Shown: positions 18,891 through 26,595, numbered from the stretch's first letter. The stretch: 35,461 bases of DNA from Clostridia bacterium (GCA_017504305.1 JAFVRJ010000017.1:1-35461), one strand, 5' to 3'. Made by a program: numbers and translations. The notes: a model not told the origin generated them from the sequence alone.

Positions 18891-19145
18891 ATGAGAGTAG
18901 ATAAATTTTTAAAGCTATCACGCATAATAAAACGTCGCACGGTTGCCAACGAAGCGTGTGATTCATCGCGCGTACTTGTCAACGGCAAACCGGCAAAGCC
19001 CTCTAAAGAAGTCAAGGTCGGCGACGTTATCGGAGTACGCTTTGGTGATAAGGAAGCCTTTTTCAAAGTGCTTATAGTCCCTACCGGCAACGTTGCTAAA
19101 AACGATGCAAACACTCTTTACGAGGTTCAGGGAAATGAAATTTGA
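18891..19145 (+). CDS. rqcP: S4-domain RNA-binding protein, RqcP (YabO/Hsp15-like)
   Basis: An 84-aa S4 domain protein closely resembling Bacillus YabO/RqcP (MRLDKFLKVSRLIKRRT; here MRVDKFLKLSRIIKRRT). RqcP works with RqcH in ribosome-associated quality control, stabilising the peptidyl-tRNA on stalled 50S subunits during alanine tailing. I chose the ATG at 18891; a TTG 18 nt upstream would put the -10 box inside the coding region. No ribosome binding site exists, and the mRNA is probably leaderless. Its 3' end overlaps ispDF by 11 nt, which implies coupled translation. Confidence 0.92.
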   Translation: MRVDKFLKLSRIIKRRTVANEACDSSRVLVNGKPAKPSKEVKVGDVIGVRFGDKEAFFKVLIVPTGNVAKNDANTLYEVQGNEI

Positions 19146-20238
19146 TTTAGTCATAGTGGCAGGAGGCTCCTCCTCTCGTGCCGGCGAAAATAAACTCCGT
19201 TTTAATATCGGCAATCAATCGGTTTTAGAGCGTACGATTAACGCTTTTTTCGCTGTTGAAAATATACAAAAAATCATCCTCGTTGTACGCGAGGATGATA
19301 TGGATTTTGCTAAAGAAATCGTTGATGGTTTCTACGCGCCTCACCGTTTTGAAATAGTGCTTGGTGGCGAAACGCGCAGCAAGTCGGTTTACAACGGCCT
19401 ACTTAAAGCAACGGCAGAGGGTGTCCTTATACACGATGGCGCTCGCCCCTACGTAGACTGTGATTTAATCGAGCGCGTAATGCTCTCTGTTGAACGCTAC
19501 GGAAGCGGTATCCCCGCCCTCCCCCTTGCAGACAGCGTGCGCGTGGTTGAAGACGATAATATCGTAGACGAGGCTAATCGCGATAAATTATATAGAGTAC
19601 AAACTCCGCAAGGCTTTAAGCTTAATGAGCTTTTAAGCTGTTATGCCAATGGCAAAGAGTACACCGACGAAAGCTTATTATACTCTACTTACGTAGCACC
19701 CGCACGCATTGTAGAAGGTAGCGAGCGCAACGTAAAATTAACTACCGCTGGCGATTTAACCTCACTTTCATCCCGCGTTGGTATCGGCTACGACTTGCAT
19801 AAATTGGCTTTATTCCGTAAGCTTGTACTCGGAGGTATTGAGATTGCATACGATTATGGTTGCGTCGCGCACTCTGACGGAGACGTCGTCATCCACGCTC
19901 TTATAGATGCAATTTTGAGTGCTATCGGCGAGCGTGATATAGGAACGTTGTTCCCGGACGACGATCCCAAATATTTAGATATTGATTCTACACTACTACT
20001 TACCGAGGTTATGGAGCTTTGCACGCGCAAAAACTACCGAATAAAGTCCGCAAGTGTAATTATAGTACTCCAAAAGCCACGTATTGGGGACTATATTCCC
20101 ATAATGCGTGTCAAACTTGCAAATATTATGGGCATAAAATCAGCTGACGTAGCCATTTCGGCAAAGACTAACGAAGGCGTTGGCGATATCGGTGAAGGTA
20201 AAGCGGTTGCTGCCTATGCAAGCGTCCAAGTATATTAA
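19135..20238 (+). CDS. ispDF: Bifunctional IspD-IspF (MEP isoprenoid pathway)
   Basis: One 367-aa chain carries two MEP pathway enzymes. IspD (about 1-210) makes CDP-methylerythritol and has the nucleotide-binding AGG-SSSRAGENK (9-20). IspF (about 212-367) makes methylerythritol cyclodiphosphate and has metal ligands D220 and H222 (GYDLH) and H254, then FPDDDP, and TNEGVG near the C-terminus. The two enzymes catalyse non-consecutive steps; the kinase IspE between them is not nearby. I chose the ATG at 19135 (MKFDLVIVAGG), preceded by GAGGTTCAGGGA; the ATG at 19093 lies deep inside rqcP. Fused IspDF is known in several bacterial groups and is not a sequencing artefact here. Confidence 0.95.
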   Translation: MKFDLVIVAGGSSSRAGENKLRFNIGNQSVLERTINAFFAVENIQKIILVVREDDMDFAKEIVDGFYAPHRFEIVLGGETRSKSVYNGLLKATAEGVLIHDGARPYVDCDLIERVMLSVERYGSGIPALPLADSVRVVEDDNIVDEANRDKLYRVQTPQGFKLNELLSCYANGKEYTDESLLYSTYVAPARIVEGSERNVKLTTAGDLTSLSSRVGIGYDLHKLALFRKLVLGGIEIAYDYGCVAHSDGDVVIHALIDAILSAIGERDIGTLFPDDDPKYLDIDSTLLLTEVMELCTRKNYRIKSASVIIVLQKPRIGDYIPIMRVKLANIMGIKSADVAISAKTNEGVGDIGEGKAVAAYASVQVY

Positions 20239-20240
20239 GA

Positions 20241-20543
20241 TTATTCCTTAATGCGAGTTTCGCATCTTGCCTTCATAAGTTTATCTTTAACTAAAATCGA
20301 GGTCGCCGTACAACGGCGATCTTTGTTATATATGCACTCCGCCTCGCATTGAACGATAGCCGGTGCGTCGCTCAAAAATTCTTCCGCTGCTTCAAGTTCT
20401 GCAAAGGTTTGCTCCAAAGCTCCCCCTGCTCTTTTCATTTTAGTTGCGCAAGCACCCTTTGCATCAACCCCTATAACGGTAGCGTTGCAATGAGATTTCA
20501 GATTGTGTATACAATTAGCCGTAGTACATTTTAGTTGTTCCAT
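20241..20543 (-). CDS. DUF1540-like protein with two cysteine repeats
   Basis: A 100-aa cysteine-rich protein with two copies of the DUF1540 pattern: C6-x4-C11-(HN)-x5-C19-x-A-x-x-I and C66-x3-C70-(YN)-x5-C78-x-A-x-x-I, each closed by a later Cys (C32, C94). Four cysteines per unit suggest metal binding. The family is common in Clostridia, mostly of unknown role. An acidic helix (about 42-58) links the two units. AAGGAGG precedes the ATG. It converges on ispDF with 2 bp between the stop codons. It appears to be a single-gene unit, with a weak possible promoter (TTGTCA at 20595-20600) overlapping the rplI -35. Confidence 0.85.
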   Translation of the reverse strand: MEQLKCTTANCIHNLKSHCNATVIGVDAKGACATKMKRAGGALEQTFAELEAAEEFLSDAPAIVQCEAECIYNKDRRCTATSILVKDKLMKARCETRIKE

Positions 20544-20593
20544 ATCTTCCTCCTTTTTGGTAAGTATGCACTAAAATATAAAAATTATTACCA

Positions 20594-20622
20594 TTGACAA
20601 GCGATAGGAAAAATGATAGACT
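20594..20622 (+). promoter_or_regulatory. Promoter of rplI
   Basis: TTGACA (20594-20599), 17-bp spacer, and TAGACT (20617-20622) preceded by TGA, an extended -10. The reverse strand of the -35 gives TTGTCA, a possible -35 for the divergent DUF1540-like gene, so the two promoters may overlap. Confidence 0.8.
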
Positions 20623-20646
20623 TATAAAGAATTAGGAGGTATAAGT

Positions 20647-21090
20647 ATGAAAGTTATTCTTCTTACGGACGTACAAGGACATGGCAAAAGAGGCGAAGTC
20701 GTAAATATCAACGACGGCTATGCAAAAAACTTTTTGATCCCCAAAAAAATGGCTGCCGAAGCAACCAAATCTATGCTTAACGAAATCGAGCAAAAGCTTG
20801 CTAAAGAACAACGTATTTTACGCGAAGAGCGTCAAGCAGCAGAAAGCTTGGCAAAAGAGCTTAAGGGCATCGTAGTTACCATCAACGCAAAATTCGGTGG
20901 CGAAAAAATGTATGGTAGCGTAACCACTCAAGACGTTGCAGACGCTCTCAAAGGCATGGGATACGAAGTTGATAAAAAGAAAATCGTCATCAAAGAATCC
21001 ATTAAATCGGTTGGCGTTTACGATGCCGAAATCAAATTATACCGCGAAATCAACGCTAAAATTAAAATCAAGATTGAAAGAGCGGAGTAA
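20647..21090 (+). CDS. rplI: 50S ribosomal protein L9
   Basis: L9 is a two-domain rod-like 50S protein that affects reading-frame maintenance. The 147-aa sequence has the typical N-terminal RNA-binding domain (MKVILLTDVQGHGKRGEVV-x-I-x-DGYAKNFLIP), a long charged connecting helix (about 42-75) and the C-terminal domain. TAGGAGG precedes the ATG. It is transcribed alone, with its own promoter and a strong terminator right after. L9 is usually grouped with rpsF-ssb-rpsR or dnaB; here it stands alone between rplL and the ispDF unit. Confidence 0.97.
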   Translation: MKVILLTDVQGHGKRGEVVNINDGYAKNFLIPKKMAAEATKSMLNEIEQKLAKEQRILREERQAAESLAKELKGIVVTINAKFGGEKMYGSVTTQDVADALKGMGYEVDKKKIVIKESIKSVGVYDAEIKLYREINAKIKIKIERAE

Positions 21091-21105
21091 TCGATTAAAA
21101 ATAAA

Positions 21106-21133
21106 AAGGAACGGAAAACCGTTCCTTTTTTTG
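21106..21133 (+). terminator. Intrinsic terminator of rplI
   Basis: AAGGAACGG (21106-21114) and CCGTTCCTT (21119-21127) form a 9-bp stem with an AAAA loop followed by a run of T's (21126-21132). Confidence 0.93.
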
Positions 21134-21140
21134 TTTCATA

Positions 21141-21178
21141 AGCACAAAAACACAAGCCGGCTATGCAGCTTGTGTTTT
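21141..21178 (-). terminator. Intrinsic terminator of rplJ-rplL
   Basis: AAAACACAAGC (21147-21157) and GCTTGTGTTTT (21168-21178) form an 11-bp stem with a 10-nt loop. On the minus strand it is followed by TTTTTGTG. It lies 25 bp after the rplL stop and faces the rplI terminator. Confidence 0.9.
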
Positions 21179-21203
21179 TAAATTTTGAGAAGGTAAATTG
21201 AAA

Positions 21204-21581
21204 CTATTTAATTTCAACTTCTGCGCCAGCTGCCTTGAGCTTGTTAGCGATTTCTTCAGCTGCTTCCTTGGAGATAGCTTCTTTGATGGTCTTGGGAGCG
21301 CCGTCAACCATGCCTTTAGCTTCGATAAGGCTGAGGCCGGGGATAGCTTCACGAACTGCCTTGATAACTGCGATCTTGTTGCCGCCAGCTGCCTTGAGGA
21401 CAACGTCGAACTCGGTCTTTTCTTCTTCAACTGCTGCTGCGGGAGCATCAGAAGCGGGGCCTGCAACTGCAACTGCTGCTGCGCTTACGCCAAACTCTTC
21501 TTCAAGAGCCTTAACGAGATCTCTAACTTCGAGAACGGTTAACTCTTTTACTAAATCAACTATTTTTTGAATATCTGCCAT
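21204..21581 (-). CDS. rplL: 50S ribosomal protein L7/L12
   Basis: The stalk protein that recruits translational GTPases. 125 aa: an N-terminal dimerisation helix pair (about 1-35), an Ala-rich hinge (about 36-52) and the conserved C-terminal domain with [10 protein letters not shown] and [11 protein letters not shown], ending in [14 protein letters not shown] precedes the ATG. It follows rplJ by 33 bp and shares its promoter and attenuator. It ends at a terminator instead of running into rpoB. Confidence 0.99.
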   Translation of the reverse strand: MADIQKIVDLVKELTVLEVRDLVKALEEEFGVSAAAVAVAGPASDAPAAAVEEEKTEFDVVLKAAGGNKIAVIKAVREAIPGLSLIEAKGMVDGAPKTIKEAISKEAAEEIANKLKAAGAEVEIK

Positions 21582-21614
21582 TGTTATATTTCTCCTTGAT
21601 AATTTTTAATGTAA

Positions 21615-22121
21615 TTAGGCGTTAGCCTCGGATGCCTTGTTGGCATAAGCGTCGAGTACTCTTGCAAAACCTGCGATGGGCTCGTTGAGAAGTCCGAGAA
21701 GTTGAGCGATAAGAGTCTCTTTGGTGGGAAGCTTAGCAAGTTCTTTGCAGCCTGCTTCATCCAAGTAGGTGCCGTCTACCATACCGCATTTGAAAGCGAG
21801 CTTCTTGAAGGTTGCTTGCTTAGCGGATGCGACTTTAGCGGGAGCGGCGAGGTTATCGGTCATTGCGAATGCAACGGCGGTGGGGCCGTTAAGAGCATCG
21901 TCAAATTGGTTGTAGCCAAGCTCGTTAAGAGCGATCTTGAGAAGTCTGTTCTTCAATACGCAGTACTTAACGCCATTTGCACGGTACTCGTTACGCAATT
22001 CAGTATCTTGAGCAACAGTGAGTCCGCAGTAATCAACGAGTACGAACGATTTAGCGTTAGCAATAAGCTCTTTGATTTCGGCAACCTGTTTCTCTTTAAG
22101 TTCTCTAATTGCTTGCGACAT
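21615..22121 (-). CDS. rplJ: 50S ribosomal protein L10
   Basis: L10 anchors the L7/L12 dimers to the ribosome. The 168-aa sequence shows the RNA-binding N-terminal domain (VLVDYCGLTVAQDTELR, KNRLLKIAL) and the C-terminal helix that binds L7/L12. AAGGAGG precedes the ATG. The L10-L12 complex normally represses this operon by binding the leader RNA, and a leader of that kind is visible immediately upstream. Confidence 0.98.
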   Translation of the reverse strand: MSQAIRELKEKQVAEIKELIANAKSFVLVDYCGLTVAQDTELRNEYRANGVKYCVLKNRLLKIALNELGYNQFDDALNGPTAVAFAMTDNLAAPAKVASAKQATFKKLAFKCGMVDGTYLDEAGCKELAKLPTKETLIAQLLGLLNEPIAGFARVLDAYANKASEANA

Positions 22122-22283
22122 TATTTACCTCCTTTAAGTCTATAAACAAACTCCGTTCCCAGACGGAAACGGAGCTTTACTACAAACAAATGTAATCTAA
22201 TGCAACGTATCACTTCTGCGTATGCTCCAAAGGAATTATGTCTACGACACATACGGTCTGGGAAGGAATATTTATTAAGTTCT
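22122..22283 (-). promoter_or_regulatory. L10 leader with transcription attenuator
   Basis: The ~165-nt leader before rplJ looks like the Firmicutes L10 leader. Near the gene, the segment at 22151-22174 forms a 10-bp terminator stem (one G-U pair) with a GTCT loop, followed by TTTGTTTAT. The upstream stretch at 22256-22264 reads TTCCCAGAC on the minus strand and is complementary to GTCTGGGAA in the terminator, so it can act as the antiterminator. L10(L12) binding would be expected to favour the terminator. The assignment to the known family is by position and architecture, not by a covariance search. Confidence 0.85.
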
Positions 22284-22288
22284 TGTAT

Positions 22289-22317
22289 ATTATAGTATCT
22301 TTATTACCTTAAGTCAA
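22289..22317 (-). promoter_or_regulatory. Promoter of rplJ-rplL
   Basis: Minus-strand TTGACT (22312-22317) and TATAAT (22289-22294) with a 17-bp spacer, immediately after the rplA stop codon. Confidence 0.92.
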
Positions 22318-22327
22318 CTGTTTTAAA

Positions 22328-23014
22328 TTAGTTTTGCTTGTAGGTAACTTTGATTCCGGGGCCCATGGTGGAGCTCAAAACGATGCTCTTGAGGTAGGTG
22401 CCCTTTGCTGCTGCCGGCTTTGCCTTGATGATAGCGTCCATAAGAACGTTCATGTTCTCAACGAGCTTTTCTTGGCCGAAGCTCTTCTTACCGATGGGGC
22501 AGTGGATGATAGCGGTTTTGTCAACTCTGTACTCAACTTTACCAGCTTTGATATCTTTGATAGCCTTGGTAACGTCCATGGTAACGGTTCCGCTCTTGGG
22601 AGTAGGCATCAAGCCCTTAGGTCCGAGGAGCTTACCTAAACGACCAACTTGGCCCATCATGTCAGGAGTCGTTACGCAGGTGTCGAAATCAAACCATCCG
22701 CCTTGGATCTTTGCGATGATTTCTTCTGCACCAACGATATCAGCACCAGCTGCGAGAGCTTCGTCAGCTTTAGCGCCCTTAGCGATAACCAAAACCTTAA
22801 CGGTCTTACCGGTTCCGTTGGGGAGTACTACAACGCCACGAACTTGTTGGTCTGCGTGACGGGGGTCAACGCCGAGTTTTACGGAAATTTCGATGGTCTC
22901 GTCAAACTTTGCTTTTGCGGTTTGGAGAGCGAGGTCGATAGCTTCTGCAGTTTCGTAGTTCTTGCTCTTATCGTAGAGCTTTAAAGAATCTTTATAATTT
23001 TTGCCTTTCTTCAT
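22328..23014 (-). CDS. rplA: 50S ribosomal protein L1
   Basis: L1 forms the mobile L1 stalk that helps eject deacylated tRNA. It has 228 aa, normal length, with the conserved [20 protein letters not shown] and [12 protein letters not shown] stretches. GGAGG precedes the ATG, 10 bp after rplK. In many bacteria L1 represses the rplKA operon by binding its mRNA; no specific site is evident here. It ends the rpmG-secE-nusG-rplK-rplA unit, with the rplJL promoter right after. Confidence 0.98.
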   Translation of the reverse strand: MKKGKNYKDSLKLYDKSKNYETAEAIDLALQTAKAKFDETIEISVKLGVDPRHADQQVRGVVVLPNGTGKTVKVLVIAKGAKADEALAAGADIVGAEEIIAKIQGGWFDFDTCVTTPDMMGQVGRLGKLLGPKGLMPTPKSGTVTMDVTKAIKDIKAGKVEYRVDKTAIIHCPIGKKSFGQEKLVENMNVLMDAIIKAKPAAAKGTYLKSIVLSSTMGPGIKVTYKQN

Positions 23015-23024
23015 ATCGCACCTC

Positions 23025-23453
23025 CTAATCTTCTACAACGACAACGCCCATGCTACGAGCGGTACCTGCAACCATGCTCATTGCTGCTTCGAGAGAAGCT
23101 GCATTAAGGTCGGGCATCTTAAGCTTAGCGATTTCTTCGACTTGAGCCTTGGTGATCTTGCCTACCTTATCGCGGTTGGGTTTAGCACTACCGGACTCGA
23201 TTTTGCAAGCTTTCTTGATGAGTACGGGCGCCGGAGGGGTCTTAAGAACGAACGTGAAGGAACGGTCAGCATAAATGGTGATGATTACCGGAATTACGAG
23301 GCCTTCCTTATCACGGGTCTTATCGTTAAAGTCTTTAACGAAACCTGCGATGTTAATGCCGTGAGGTCCAAGCGTGGAACCAACAGGGGGTCCGGGAGTT
23401 GCTTTGCCTGCGGGCAATTGAAGTTTTGCGGTTGTTACTATTTTCTTTGCCAT
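23025..23453 (-). CDS. rplK: 50S ribosomal protein L11
   Basis: L11 forms the GTPase-associated centre with 23S rRNA and is needed for the stringent response. The 142-aa protein has the N-terminal proline-rich block with [19 protein letters not shown] and the C-terminal RNA-binding domain ending [17 protein letters not shown] precedes the ATG. It follows nusG after a 69-bp gap that contains an 8-bp stem. Confidence 0.98.
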   Translation of the reverse strand: MAKKIVTTAKLQLPAGKATPGPPVGSTLGPHGINIAGFVKDFNDKTRDKEGLVIPVIITIYADRSFTFVLKTPPAPVLIKKACKIESGSAKPNRDKVGKITKAQVEEIAKLKMPDLNAASLEAAMSMVAGTARSMGVVVVED

Positions 23454-23486
23454 AGTCGGATACCTCCTTGACTATTAGGTTCAATC

Positions 23487-23513
23487 GAGCGATATTGAAA
23501 GATTTTATCGCTC
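23487..23513 (-). other. Hairpin between nusG and rplK
   Basis: GAGCGATA (23487-23494) and TATCGCTC (23506-23513) form a perfect 8-bp stem with an 11-nt loop. On the minus strand it precedes the rplK ribosome binding site and has no U-tract. It may be a processing stem or a translational operator. Confidence 0.5.
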
Positions 23514-23522
23514 TCCCTATTA

Positions 23523-24056
23523 TTAATTGTTAATTTTTTCGATTTGACTATACTCGAGTTCAACGGGAGTTTGTCTACCGAACATTTGTACCACTACCTT
23601 AACCTTTTCTTTGTCAGGATAGATTTCTTCTACCGTTGCAAGGAAGGTTTCGAGCGGACCGGAAACGATACGTACGTTGTCGCCTACTTCTACGTGGAAA
23701 TCTGCTTCGTAAATCTTTTCGAGACCAATACGCTTAACTTCTTCGATAGTGAGCGGTAAAGGCTTGCCTTCGGGGCCTACGAAACCGCTTGCACCACGGA
23801 TGGTACGGATAAGATAACCGAGTTGATCGGTGTATATCATTTTAATGTATACGTATCCGGGGAACTTCTTGCGTTCAACAACCTTGCGCTTACCGTTCTT
23901 TTCTACGATAACTTGCTCGGTGGGGATGCTTACGTTAAAAATGAAGTCTTGAAGATTGTGGTTTTCCACCATCTTCTCGATGTTCTTTTGAACAAAAGCT
24001 TCATACGCAGAATAGGTACGTATTACATACCATTTTATATTATCGTTATTACTCAT
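23523..24056 (-). CDS. nusG: Transcription elongation/antitermination factor NusG
   Basis: NusG binds RNA polymerase and links it to Rho or the ribosome. The 177-aa protein has the NGN domain (WYVIRTYSAYE at the start, KKFPGYVYIKM in the middle) and a C-terminal KOW domain (GDNVRIVSGPLETFLATVEE). GGAG precedes the ATG. It follows secE by 14 bp, the conserved order in nearly all bacteria. Confidence 0.98.
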   Translation of the reverse strand: MSNNDNIKWYVIRTYSAYEAFVQKNIEKMVENHNLQDFIFNVSIPTEQVIVEKNGKRKVVERKKFPGYVYIKMIYTDQLGYLIRTIRGASGFVGPEGKPLPLTIEEVKRIGLEKIYEADFHVEVGDNVRIVSGPLETFLATVEEIYPDKEKVKVVVQMFGRQTPVELEYSQIEKINN

Positions 24057-24070
24057 TAATACTCCAAATA

Positions 24071-24430
24071 CTACTTTATACCGACGAGCAATTTGAATAA
24101 GGAAAGAAGACCAATATCAAATGCGGTGATTATAATAAGGAAGAATAAGACTACGATTATAACCGTGCCTGTATTAGCCCATACACCGGGATTGTTCTTG
24201 GTTCTCTTAAGAGAAGGCCACTCAACCTTTTTGAGCTCCGAAATGATTTCACGGAACACTTTGGCGATTTTAGCACCAAAGTTAGGTTTGTTGGCTTGCT
24301 TACCCTTCTTTCCACCCTTGGATTGCTTTGGGGATTTAACGTTTTTGGTTTCCTTTTGAGCAACTTTCTTTTGTTCCTCAACGGTTGCCTCGTCAACGTT
24401 TACGCCAAGATTAACGTCATTTTTTGCCAT
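24071..24430 (-). CDS. secE: Preprotein translocase subunit SecE
   Basis: SecE clamps SecY in the membrane translocon. The C-terminal half has the family motif EIISELKKVEWPS and one membrane helix (about residues 92-114). At 119 aa it is longer than the usual single-helix Firmicutes SecE (about 60-75 aa), because of a ~55-residue N-terminal extension rich in Lys, Gly and Asn. GGAGG precedes the ATG at 5 nt. It sits between rpmG and nusG as expected. Confidence 0.96.
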   Translation of the reverse strand: MAKNDVNLGVNVDEATVEEQKKVAQKETKNVKSPKQSKGGKKGKQANKPNFGAKIAKVFREIISELKKVEWPSLKRTKNNPGVWANTGTVIIVVLFFLIIITAFDIGLLSLFKLLVGIK

Positions 24431-24444
24431 CTCACCCTCCGAAA

Positions 24445-24612
24445 CTATTTAGTTTCCTTGTGTACGGTATGCTTTTTGCAGAATCTGCAATATTTATTGA
24501 GCTCCAATCTATCGGGAGTGTTCTTCTTATTCTTGGTTGTATCGTAATTGCGTTGTTTGCATTCGGTGCAAGCAAGAGTGATTTTAGTATTGTTTTCTTT
24601 TTTGCTGGCCAT
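24445..24612 (-). CDS. rpmG: 50S ribosomal protein L33
   Basis: A 55-aa L33 with both zinc-binding CxxC pairs (C15-x2-C18 and C42-x2-C45), as in the zinc form. It contains the typical [31 protein letters not shown] blocks. Two in-frame ATGs lie near the GGAGGA site: the upstream one touches it, so the second (24612), 9 nt away, is the better start. It begins the rpmG-secE-nusG-rplK-rplA unit. Confidence 0.96.
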   Translation of the reverse strand: MASKKENNTKITLACTECKQRNYDTTKNKKNTPDRLELNKYCRFCKKHTVHKETK

Positions 24613-24627
24613 ATTAACCATTCCTCC

Positions 24628-24646
24628 TATCGGTTTTTAACCGATA
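24628..24646 (-). promoter_or_regulatory. Hairpin abutting the rpmG ribosome binding site
   Basis: TATCGGTT (24628-24635) and AACCGATA (24639-24646) form an 8-bp stem with a 3-nt loop whose foot is directly adjacent to the GGAGGA of rpmG. It could affect translation start or mRNA stability; no known regulator is implied. Confidence 0.5.
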
Positions 24647-24698
24647 TTTTAGATTTTTTACATTCAAAAAAATGACACCCCTATTTGAGTGCTTATAT

Positions 24699-24727
24699 AG
24701 CATAGCACTTACAGGAGTTTATGTCAA
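24699..24727 (-). promoter_or_regulatory. Promoter of rpmG-secE-nusG-rplK-rplA
   Basis: Minus-strand TTGACA (24722-24727), a 17-bp spacer and TATGCT (24699-24704) preceded by TGC, an extended -10. It lies just after the acpP stop. Confidence 0.88.
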
Positions 24728-24758
24728 ACATTTTTTAGCTTAAAAAACGAAAATTTAA

Positions 24759-24983
24759 CTATTTTCTGTTTTCAATAAAGTTAACTACGTCTTGTACAGT
24801 CTTAATGTTAACCATCTCGCCGTCTTCGAATTCGATGCCAAAGCAGTCTTCAAGAGAAATGAGCATTTCGACGATATCAAGACTATCAGCTTCGAGGTCG
24901 GTGATAAAGTCGCTTTCCGGTTTAATCTTATCAGCGCTTATCGAAAGATGCTCGGCGATCAATTGTTGAACCTTTTCAAACAT
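24759..24983 (-). CDS. acpP: Acyl carrier protein
   Basis: A 74-aa acidic four-helix protein that carries growing fatty acyl chains on a phosphopantetheine arm. The attachment serine is S34 in the EADSLDIVEML motif. I chose the ATG at 24983 (MFEKVQQL) with GGAGG 7 nt upstream. The frame stays open a further 33 codons upstream, but that stretch contains the acpP promoter and is not protein-like. It is monocistronic, between the motif-protein locus and rpmG. No other fatty acid genes are nearby. Confidence 0.97.
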   Translation of the reverse strand: MFEKVQQLIAEHLSISADKIKPESDFITDLEADSLDIVEMLISLEDCFGIEFEDGEMVNIKTVQDVVNFIENRK

Positions 24984-25023
24984 TGTTGCCTCCGTATATT
25001 TTGGATTTTTGTATACCTTATAT

Positions 25024-25052
25024 ATAATACTATATTTTATGATTTTTGGCAA
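25024..25052 (-). promoter_or_regulatory. Promoter of acpP
   Basis: Minus-strand TTGCCA (25047-25052), a 17-bp spacer and TATTAT (25024-25029), about 40 bp before the ATG. Confidence 0.8.
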
Positions 25053-25134
25053 GCAAAATATTATTGCCCTATTTTGGCACAAATCCCCTTTTTACCTGTT
25101 TGGTATATTAATAAGATATTTTACGTTGCCTATA

Positions 25135-25166
25135 GTAAAAATTAAGGGCTCCGCGCGGGAACCCTT
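25135..25166 (-). terminator. Terminator at the end of the second motif-protein operon
   Basis: AAGGGCTCC (25144-25152) and GGAACCCTT (25158-25166) form a 9-bp stem (one G-U on the minus strand) with a CGCGC-type loop, followed on the minus strand by AATTTTTAC. Confidence 0.88.
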
Positions 25167-25188
25167 TTATCTTTTGTAAGTTTAGAGA

Positions 25189-26133
25189 TTATTTAATTAC
25201 GTAAGATTCCTTAGAGGGGTCTTTTTCTACCATGTATGCATTTTTCTTTGCGCACAAGGGAAGAATAAAGAGGATGATCGAAACAACGAGTGCGATGATA
25301 ACGCCAATGCCCAATGCGCATACAGCACCATCGTTATTCATAAGGTAATCAGCTATTGCACCGCCGTCTACGTTGTTGTAAACGAGTAAGCCAAGAACTG
25401 CTACTAATACTGAAAGGATAATATTAATAATAGCGAGTACGCTTACGGAACGGGGGGACTTACCTTGAGCAAGCTTTGCGATGTACTTAATAGCCAAGCA
25501 AAGGAAGATAATTGCGATAACAAATACAGCGAACGGGATAATCGATAATGCAATTTTTACGATTGCAGCATCCGATTTAAGGTTTGCCATGATAGTGGTC
25601 CAATCACCTTCGCCACCAAGACCGAGCACTGCCAATGCACCAATGATAGCGCCTAATCCGTTTGCATAATTAGAACCTTGGTTAAATACGGCAAGGAGTA
25701 GTAACGCAGCAAGACCTACTATAGCGAGTATCAAAGCAACGATGCTGATGCCTTTATAGGGCTTACGGATATAAACGGGAGCCTTGGGAGCAACTTGGGG
25801 ATCAACCGGTCTCGAATACGGATCATATTGAAGAAGGGGTTGATTTTGCGAAGTATAGGGTACCAAAGCGATAGGTTGAACGATCGGAGGAAGTTGAACG
25901 ATGCCGGAGGGAGTAGGTATAGCATTGTTTGCGTTACCTGCTACGGGCATAACGGAATCTTCCGATTTACCAACGCAATAGAGAGCGCCGTCAGGTCCTT
26001 GAACGGGTTGGCCATTGGGTAGCGGAGGAACGCTAAATCCCAAAGAATTTTGGTCAACTGCAACCCATCTGCCGGCGTCTACAGGCATACTTGATGCGGG
26101 AGCACTGTTTTCCATCATATTTCTATCAGTCAT
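25189..26133 (-). CDS. Four-helix membrane protein with VQPI-VPY motif
   Basis: Family not recognised. The 314-aa protein has a long N-terminal Pro/Asn-rich region, the shared motif QLPPIVQPIALVPY followed by TSQNQPLLQYD (80-104), and four hydrophobic helices (about 129-150, 191-217, 229-252, 270-294). Basic residues just before helix 1 (IRKPYK) place the N-terminal region and motif inside the cell. A short basic C-terminal tail follows helix 4. It is the last gene of its operon. Its GAGAGG ribosome binding site is formed by the final codons of the preceding gene, with 4 bp between the two, so translation is probably coupled. Function unknown. Confidence 0.85.
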   Translation of the reverse strand: MTDRNMMENSAPASSMPVDAGRWVAVDQNSLGFSVPPLPNGQPVQGPDGALYCVGKSEDSVMPVAGNANNAIPTPSGIVQLPPIVQPIALVPYTSQNQPLLQYDPYSRPVDPQVAPKAPVYIRKPYKGISIVALILAIVGLAALLLLAVFNQGSNYANGLGAIIGALAVLGLGGEGDWTTIMANLKSDAAIVKIALSIIPFAVFVIAIIFLCLAIKYIAKLAQGKSPRSVSVLAIINIILSVLVAVLGLLVYNNVDGGAIADYLMNNDGAVCALGIGVIIALVVSIILFILPLCAKKNAYMVEKDPSKESYVIK

Positions 26134-26137
26134 AAGG

Positions 26138-26518
26138 CTACCTCTCTTCGTCTGTAGTTAACATCTCTTGTTGTTGACCTGCGTACGGTACGAAGGCAAC
26201 GGGAGATACGATAGGATTGAGTTGGCATACTGCCGGAGCAATCGCTACCGGTACGGGTGCGCTGTGGGTTTGAGGACCATAGTGCATAATGGGAGTATAT
26301 GCTCTGCCATATTCGTCTACGGAAGTATAGGTGGGGAGGCCGAGAGGCATTCCGTTACCTACTACCTTGAGTCCGCCGCAATTGGGCATTTGCATACTAG
26401 CGGCAGGCATTTGTGCTGCCGGGAACGGACCAGCTAAAGGTTGCTTTACGGGAGCTACTGCTCTTTGCACATTATCCATAGATTCGGCATAACGGCGATT
26501 GTTTCTTTTCTTTTTCAT
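26138..26518 (-). CDS. Small soluble Pro-rich protein with diverged VQPI-VPY motif
   Basis: Family not recognised. The 126-aa protein has a basic N-terminus (MKKKRNNRR), then a stretch rich in Pro, Met, Ala and Tyr, and near its end a diverged copy of the locus motif: QLNPIVSPVAFVPY then AGQQQEML (99-120). An APVPVA block (87-92) just before it also occurs in the small proteins at 27352 and 29117. No membrane helix or signal peptide. GGAG precedes the ATG. It lies between two motif-bearing membrane proteins and is probably expressed with them. Low complexity suggests a disordered adaptor (inference). Confidence 0.8.
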   Translation of the reverse strand: MKKKRNNRRYAESMDNVQRAVAPVKQPLAGPFPAAQMPAASMQMPNCGGLKVVGNGMPLGLPTYTSVDEYGRAYTPIMHYGPQTHSAPVPVAIAPAVCQLNPIVSPVAFVPYAGQQQEMLTTDEER

Positions 26519-26595
26519 AGGAATCTCCTGTAACTATATTATAAGGTTATATAGCGTGAGTATTTGTAATTAATTTAATCCTAACTAATCTTACG

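Noticed and set aside
19093..19134. Earlier ATG for ispDF
   Set aside because: It lies within rqcP in another frame and adds residues not seen in IspD.
24984..25082. Longer N-terminus for the acyl carrier protein
   Set aside because: It contains the acpP promoter, and GGAGG sits correctly before the ATG at 24983.
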